A DNA stretch of 19,818 nucleotides from NCBI GenBank assembly GCA_020059425.1, contig JAGVCD010000239.1, positions 1 to 19,818 on the forward strand, read 5' to 3'. The DNA comes from Chamaesiphon sp. GTDB taxonomy: Bacteria; Cyanobacteriota; Cyanobacteriia; Cyanobacteriales; Chamaesiphonaceae. The notes under the pieces are model-generated. The model saw nothing but the letters and a program-made list of their open reading frames with translations. It searched no databases and was not told the DNA's origin. The translations under genes were made by a program, and so were the position numbers. Shown here one piece after another: positions 17,236 to 19,818 of the stretch (position 1 is the stretch's first letter; each line of letters begins with the position of its first letter).

Positions 17236-18432
17236 ATGCCTCTAGAAGAAAGTTTTTTTCAACCAATTTTCAATATTCCTGTAGCACTTTATCGGTTTGA
17301 AATTGCTGTTGATGGTACTCATCAGCTCCAGTATGTCAGCGCTAGATTTTTTGAATTGTTTGAAATTCCAGTAACCACTGCCTTAACGGATGTGGCTAGT
17401 TTGTTTGATCGCATCTTGATCGAAGATCGTCCGGGATTTCATCGATCGAGAATGGACTTTACGGCCAGTGAGCAACGTTGGAATTGGGAAGGGCGATGGA
17501 TTATGCCTTCAGGTAAAGTTGAATGGATGCGAGCCGAATCTAGGCAAACATGTTTGCCTGACAGTTCGATCGTTTGGGATGGTATTTTGATAAATATTAG
17601 CGATCGCAAACAGGTTGAAGAAAAACTCTATCTGACTAACCAAGAATTGATTGTCGCAACCCAACGAAAAGACGAGTTTATCGCTCGCATTAGTCATGAA
17701 GTTAGGACTCCGCTAAATACAATTCTAGGCATGTCAGATATTTTAAAAGAAGAAATTTTTGGTGTTCTTGATCGACAGCAACTCGAATCACTGCTAACGA
17801 TCGATCGAAGTGGAGAGCAATTGTTATCACTCATGAATGATATTCTCGATATCTCGAATATTTCTCAAGGAAAATTAGAGCTCAACTTTACCAACGTGGC
17901 TGTTTTAGCATTATGCAACTCTAGTTTGACTTTTTTCACACAACAAGCGCTCGATAAACAAATTCAATTAAATCTTCAGGTATCACCAGGAATTGACAAC
18001 ATTGAAGTTGACGAACGGCGAATACAGCAGATATTAACAGAATTACTAAGTAATGCAGTTAAGTTTACGCCTACTGGTGGTTCTGTCATTCTCAGCGTGA
18101 CCAGGCAGGAACAGAACAACGATAGTTGGATTGATTTTGCTATTACCGATACGGGGATTGGGATTTCTTCTGATGATCTTGATACGATCTTTCAACCTTT
18201 TGTTCAAATTGATCGTAAGTTAAATCGCCAATATGTTGGTGCTGGCTTAGGGTTATCATTAGCCCAACAGCTGGTCGAGCTTCATGGTGGTAGAATAATC
18301 CTCAAGAGTGAAATAGGTTGTGGTAGTTGTTTTACAATGCGTTTGCCAGAAATAGGCTTGACTATGAATCGAGAATTTGTACCATTCAATCGACGAATTG
18401 GTGATGATATTAACGAACAATTTTTCAATTAG
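17236..18432 (+). CDS. PAS-domain sensor histidine kinase
   Basis: This 398-residue protein has no membrane segment or signal peptide, so it should sense in the cytoplasm. An N-terminal PAS/PAC domain (about 10-125, ending ISDRKQVEEKL) is followed by HisKA with the phospho-acceptor His154 (ISHEVRTPLN) and a HATPase with N-box Asn273 (LLSNAVKFTP), DTGIG (305-309) and GAGLGL (335-340). The core closely tracks the histidine kinase half of the upstream gene (shared GKL-LCNSS-QQA segments, the FQPF-Q box, LAQQ-VELHGG), pointing to duplication of that module. There is no receiver domain; a partner regulator must be supplied in trans, possibly the receiver encoded just upstream. It starts 31 nt after the previous stop and is probably co-transcribed. 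Only 5 nt separate its stop from the stop of the convergent flavoprotein gene. Confidence 0.92.
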   Translation: MPLEESFFQPIFNIPVALYRFEIAVDGTHQLQYVSARFFELFEIPVTTALTDVASLFDRILIEDRPGFHRSRMDFTASEQRWNWEGRWIMPSGKVEWMRAESRQTCLPDSSIVWDGILINISDRKQVEEKLYLTNQELIVATQRKDEFIARISHEVRTPLNTILGMSDILKEEIFGVLDRQQLESLLTIDRSGEQLLSLMNDILDISNISQGKLELNFTNVAVLALCNSSLTFFTQQALDKQIQLNLQVSPGIDNIEVDERRIQQILTELLSNAVKFTPTGGSVILSVTRQEQNNDSWIDFAITDTGIGISSDDLDTIFQPFVQIDRKLNRQYVGAGLGLSLAQQLVELHGGRIILKSEIGCGSCFTMRLPEIGLTMNREFVPFNRRIGDDINEQFFN

Positions 18433-18437
18433 GTTAG

Positions 18438-19818
18438 TCATCCTTTAAGTATGTTGGAGATGATTTTCATAAACCCTAATTGACCATTGATCAAACAGGC
18501 TGTTTTGACACCACCCATCATGGAGCCAACAATTCCTGGTGAAAAGGTATCAGTTCCCGTCAAGTACAAATTTTCAATGGGTGTTTTCGCCGCAATCCAG
18601 GGTTGTTCTAACCGTGCAGGAATACAGGGTATGCCATAAATTGAACCCCGATCACTAGCATTAAAATGTTCGGTAGTGAGGGGCGTGGAGAGTTCAGCAT
18701 ATTCGATTAAATCTTGAAATCCTGGATAATGACTCTCGACAAACTTAATTAATGAATCGGTGATTTGGGATTTGATTTCACTATAGTCATTGCCGCGCCT
18801 GCGCCAATTCTTCTCCTGCCATTGCAAAAAGCTGTCATAGTTAGCGGCTGAGATTATTTCGGCGGTATGTCCTTGGGCGGAAGGGTTCTTTAGAGATGGA
18901 AATGATAAATAACAAAATTGAGGTAAATCATCTTGTTCGATCGATCTAGCTTGCCCAGTTTCTTCATGATTGTAGTTATTGTAAATCCAGTGATTTTCTC
19001 CTTCAAACCCGAGTTTTTGGGCACTTTCTTTTAATCCTAAATATAGGGTGAAGATAGGCTCTCCTTTGGGAAAAGAATAGATAGATTCGCGATAAGGTAG
19101 TACAATACTAGATGGAATCAACTTCAAATAGGTGTTGAAAGCCCCCGCATCGGACACAATTATTGGTGCTTGAAAAACTTCAATTTCTCTGTCAGAATGT
19201 CCAGCATTCTGAACTTTCACCCCTGTGGCAATGTTTGATTCAATAAGTATTTCGGTAACACGACGTTGAGTCATCACCTTGCCACCAGCTTGCTCGATTG
19301 TTGACATCATTGCTGGGGCGATCGCACTGCCACCTCCAACGGGATACCAGCCACCTCCAAAATAATGAGTCACAACTACAGCATGAATTCCAAAACAACT
19401 ATGAGCTGGCGTTAAGCCGTAGTCACCCCATTGAGAGGCTAATAAAGCCTTGAGTTGGACAGATTGAAAATTTTCGTCTAGATAGTTCTGAGTGGTTTCC
19501 GAGGCAATTTTGCCAAACTTGCGAAATATTGATTGGAGGAGAGGTTGTAAAAATACTGGAAATAGCTCGAAAAGAGAATGGGTAATAAACCAGGTAGCGG
19601 CTATTTGAAGGTCATTAAAATATTTATTAATCCCGGTTTCTTCATGAGGAAATTGCTGAATTAGGTCAGCTTTAAAATTTTTGACATTGGAATTAACTGC
19701 AAATGTAAAATCTGGATAGACAAATTTATCAAATAGTTCTGGCATTTGCTGCCATTGCAACTTGCCATTGGTGAGATAGTTAAAGATCGATCGATAAGGA
19801 CTCCCCTTACCCATTTCA
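18438..19818 (-). CDS. FAD-dependent phytoene desaturase/CrtISO/retinol-saturase-family oxidoreductase (N-terminus outside window)
   Basis: The frame is open to the right edge. The first visible ATG (19814-19812) is preceded in frame by a GAA codon, and the GxGxxG dinucleotide-binding motif expected at the very N-terminus is absent. The gene therefore continues beyond 19818 and is missing roughly 45-60 residues. Visible hallmarks, numbered from that ATG, are GGGWYPVGGGSAI (153-165), the DAGAF segment (222-226) of the FAD/substrate domain, and the C-terminal FAD-binding LYLTGTDTFSPG (416-427) followed by GSMMGG. This combination belongs to the family containing carotenoid isomerase, phytoene desaturase and all-trans-retinol 13,14-reductase, which act on polyene chains at membranes. 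The C-terminus looks closest to the retinol-saturase-like group, but the substrate is not determined. It converges on the histidine kinase gene with a 5-nt gap, leaving no room for a separate terminator. Confidence 0.88.
   Translation of the reverse strand, partial: EMGKGSPYRSIFNYLTNGKLQWQQMPELFDKFVYPDFTFAVNSNVKNFKADLIQQFPHEETGINKYFNDLQIAATWFITHSLFELFPVFLQPLLQSIFRKFGKIASETTQNYLDENFQSVQLKALLASQWGDYGLTPAHSCFGIHAVVVTHYFGGGWYPVGGGSAIAPAMMSTIEQAGGKVMTQRRVTEILIESNIATGVKVQNAGHSDREIEVFQAPIIVSDAGAFNTYLKLIPSSIVLPYRESIYSFPKGEPIFTLYLGLKESAQKLGFEGENHWIYNNYNHEETGQARSIEQDDLPQFCYLSFPSLKNPSAQGHTAEIISAANYDSFLQWQEKNWRRRGNDYSEIKSQITDSLIKFVESHYPGFQDLIEYAELSTPLTTEHFNASDRGSIYGIPCIPARLEQPWIAAKTPIENLYLTGTDTFSPGIVGSMMGGVKTACLINGQLGFMKIISNILKG

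Noticed and set aside
1..19818. CRISPR array, tRNA/rRNA genes, insertion sequences or phage attachment sites
   Set aside because: No regularly spaced repeats, cloverleaf-like segments, transposase frames or terminal inverted repeats were found; the large repeats here are paralogous coding sequence.

Overview
The window looks like a chromosomal segment of a cyanobacterium. Six perfect copies of the HIP1 octamer GCGATCGC are present (6463-6470, 9866-9873, 10651-10658, 15516-15523, 17600-17607, 19318-19325), and near-HIP1 CGATCG words occur throughout. The gene content agrees: a CYP120-like P450, very large hybrid Ser/Thr kinase-AAA ATPase proteins of the type common in filamentous and related cyanobacteria, and a carotenoid-isomerase/retinol-saturase-like flavoprotein. 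Genus and species cannot be read from the sequence.

Layout. (1) Positions 1-155, minus strand: the N-terminus of a sulfite-oxidase-like molybdopterin oxidoreductase, cut by the window edge. (2) 156-306: a divergent intergenic region. (3) 307-2577, plus strand: a cytochrome P450 and an aldo/keto reductase 27 nt apart, probably one oxidoreductase operon. (4) 2653-17204, plus strand: three tandem, homologous giant genes sharing the order N-terminal Ser/Thr kinase, AAA/STAND-like ATPase, long helical (TPR-like) region. The first two stop just after the helical region. The third is broken by one in-frame TAA at 14649-14651, and the same frame then continues through GAF, PAS, HisKA, HATPase and receiver domains. 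(5) 17236-18432, plus strand: a separate PAS-histidine kinase whose catalytic core resembles the one just upstream but has no receiver. (6) 18438 to the right edge, minus strand: an FAD-dependent phytoene-desaturase/CrtISO/RetSat-family oxidoreductase, convergent with the kinase gene and lacking its N-terminus because of the window edge.

How the genes may work together. The central 16 kb reads as a signalling island built by tandem duplication. The kinase-ATPase-TPR proteins would act as large cytoplasmic, ATP-driven sensor/scaffold kinases, with histidine-kinase output encoded only at the distal end of the array. The in-frame stop aligns with a glutamine codon in both upstream paralogues (CAG in the first, CAA in the second). 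It either inactivates the histidine-kinase half, is read through, or makes a split two-protein version of a normally fused 'trifunctional' kinase. This, together with the perfect 18-bp palindrome before gene 2 and the 65-nt identical tract between genes 1 and 2, is the most interesting part of the window. No RNA genes, insertion sequences or CRISPR arrays were seen, and no gene-free stretch exceeds 300 nt.
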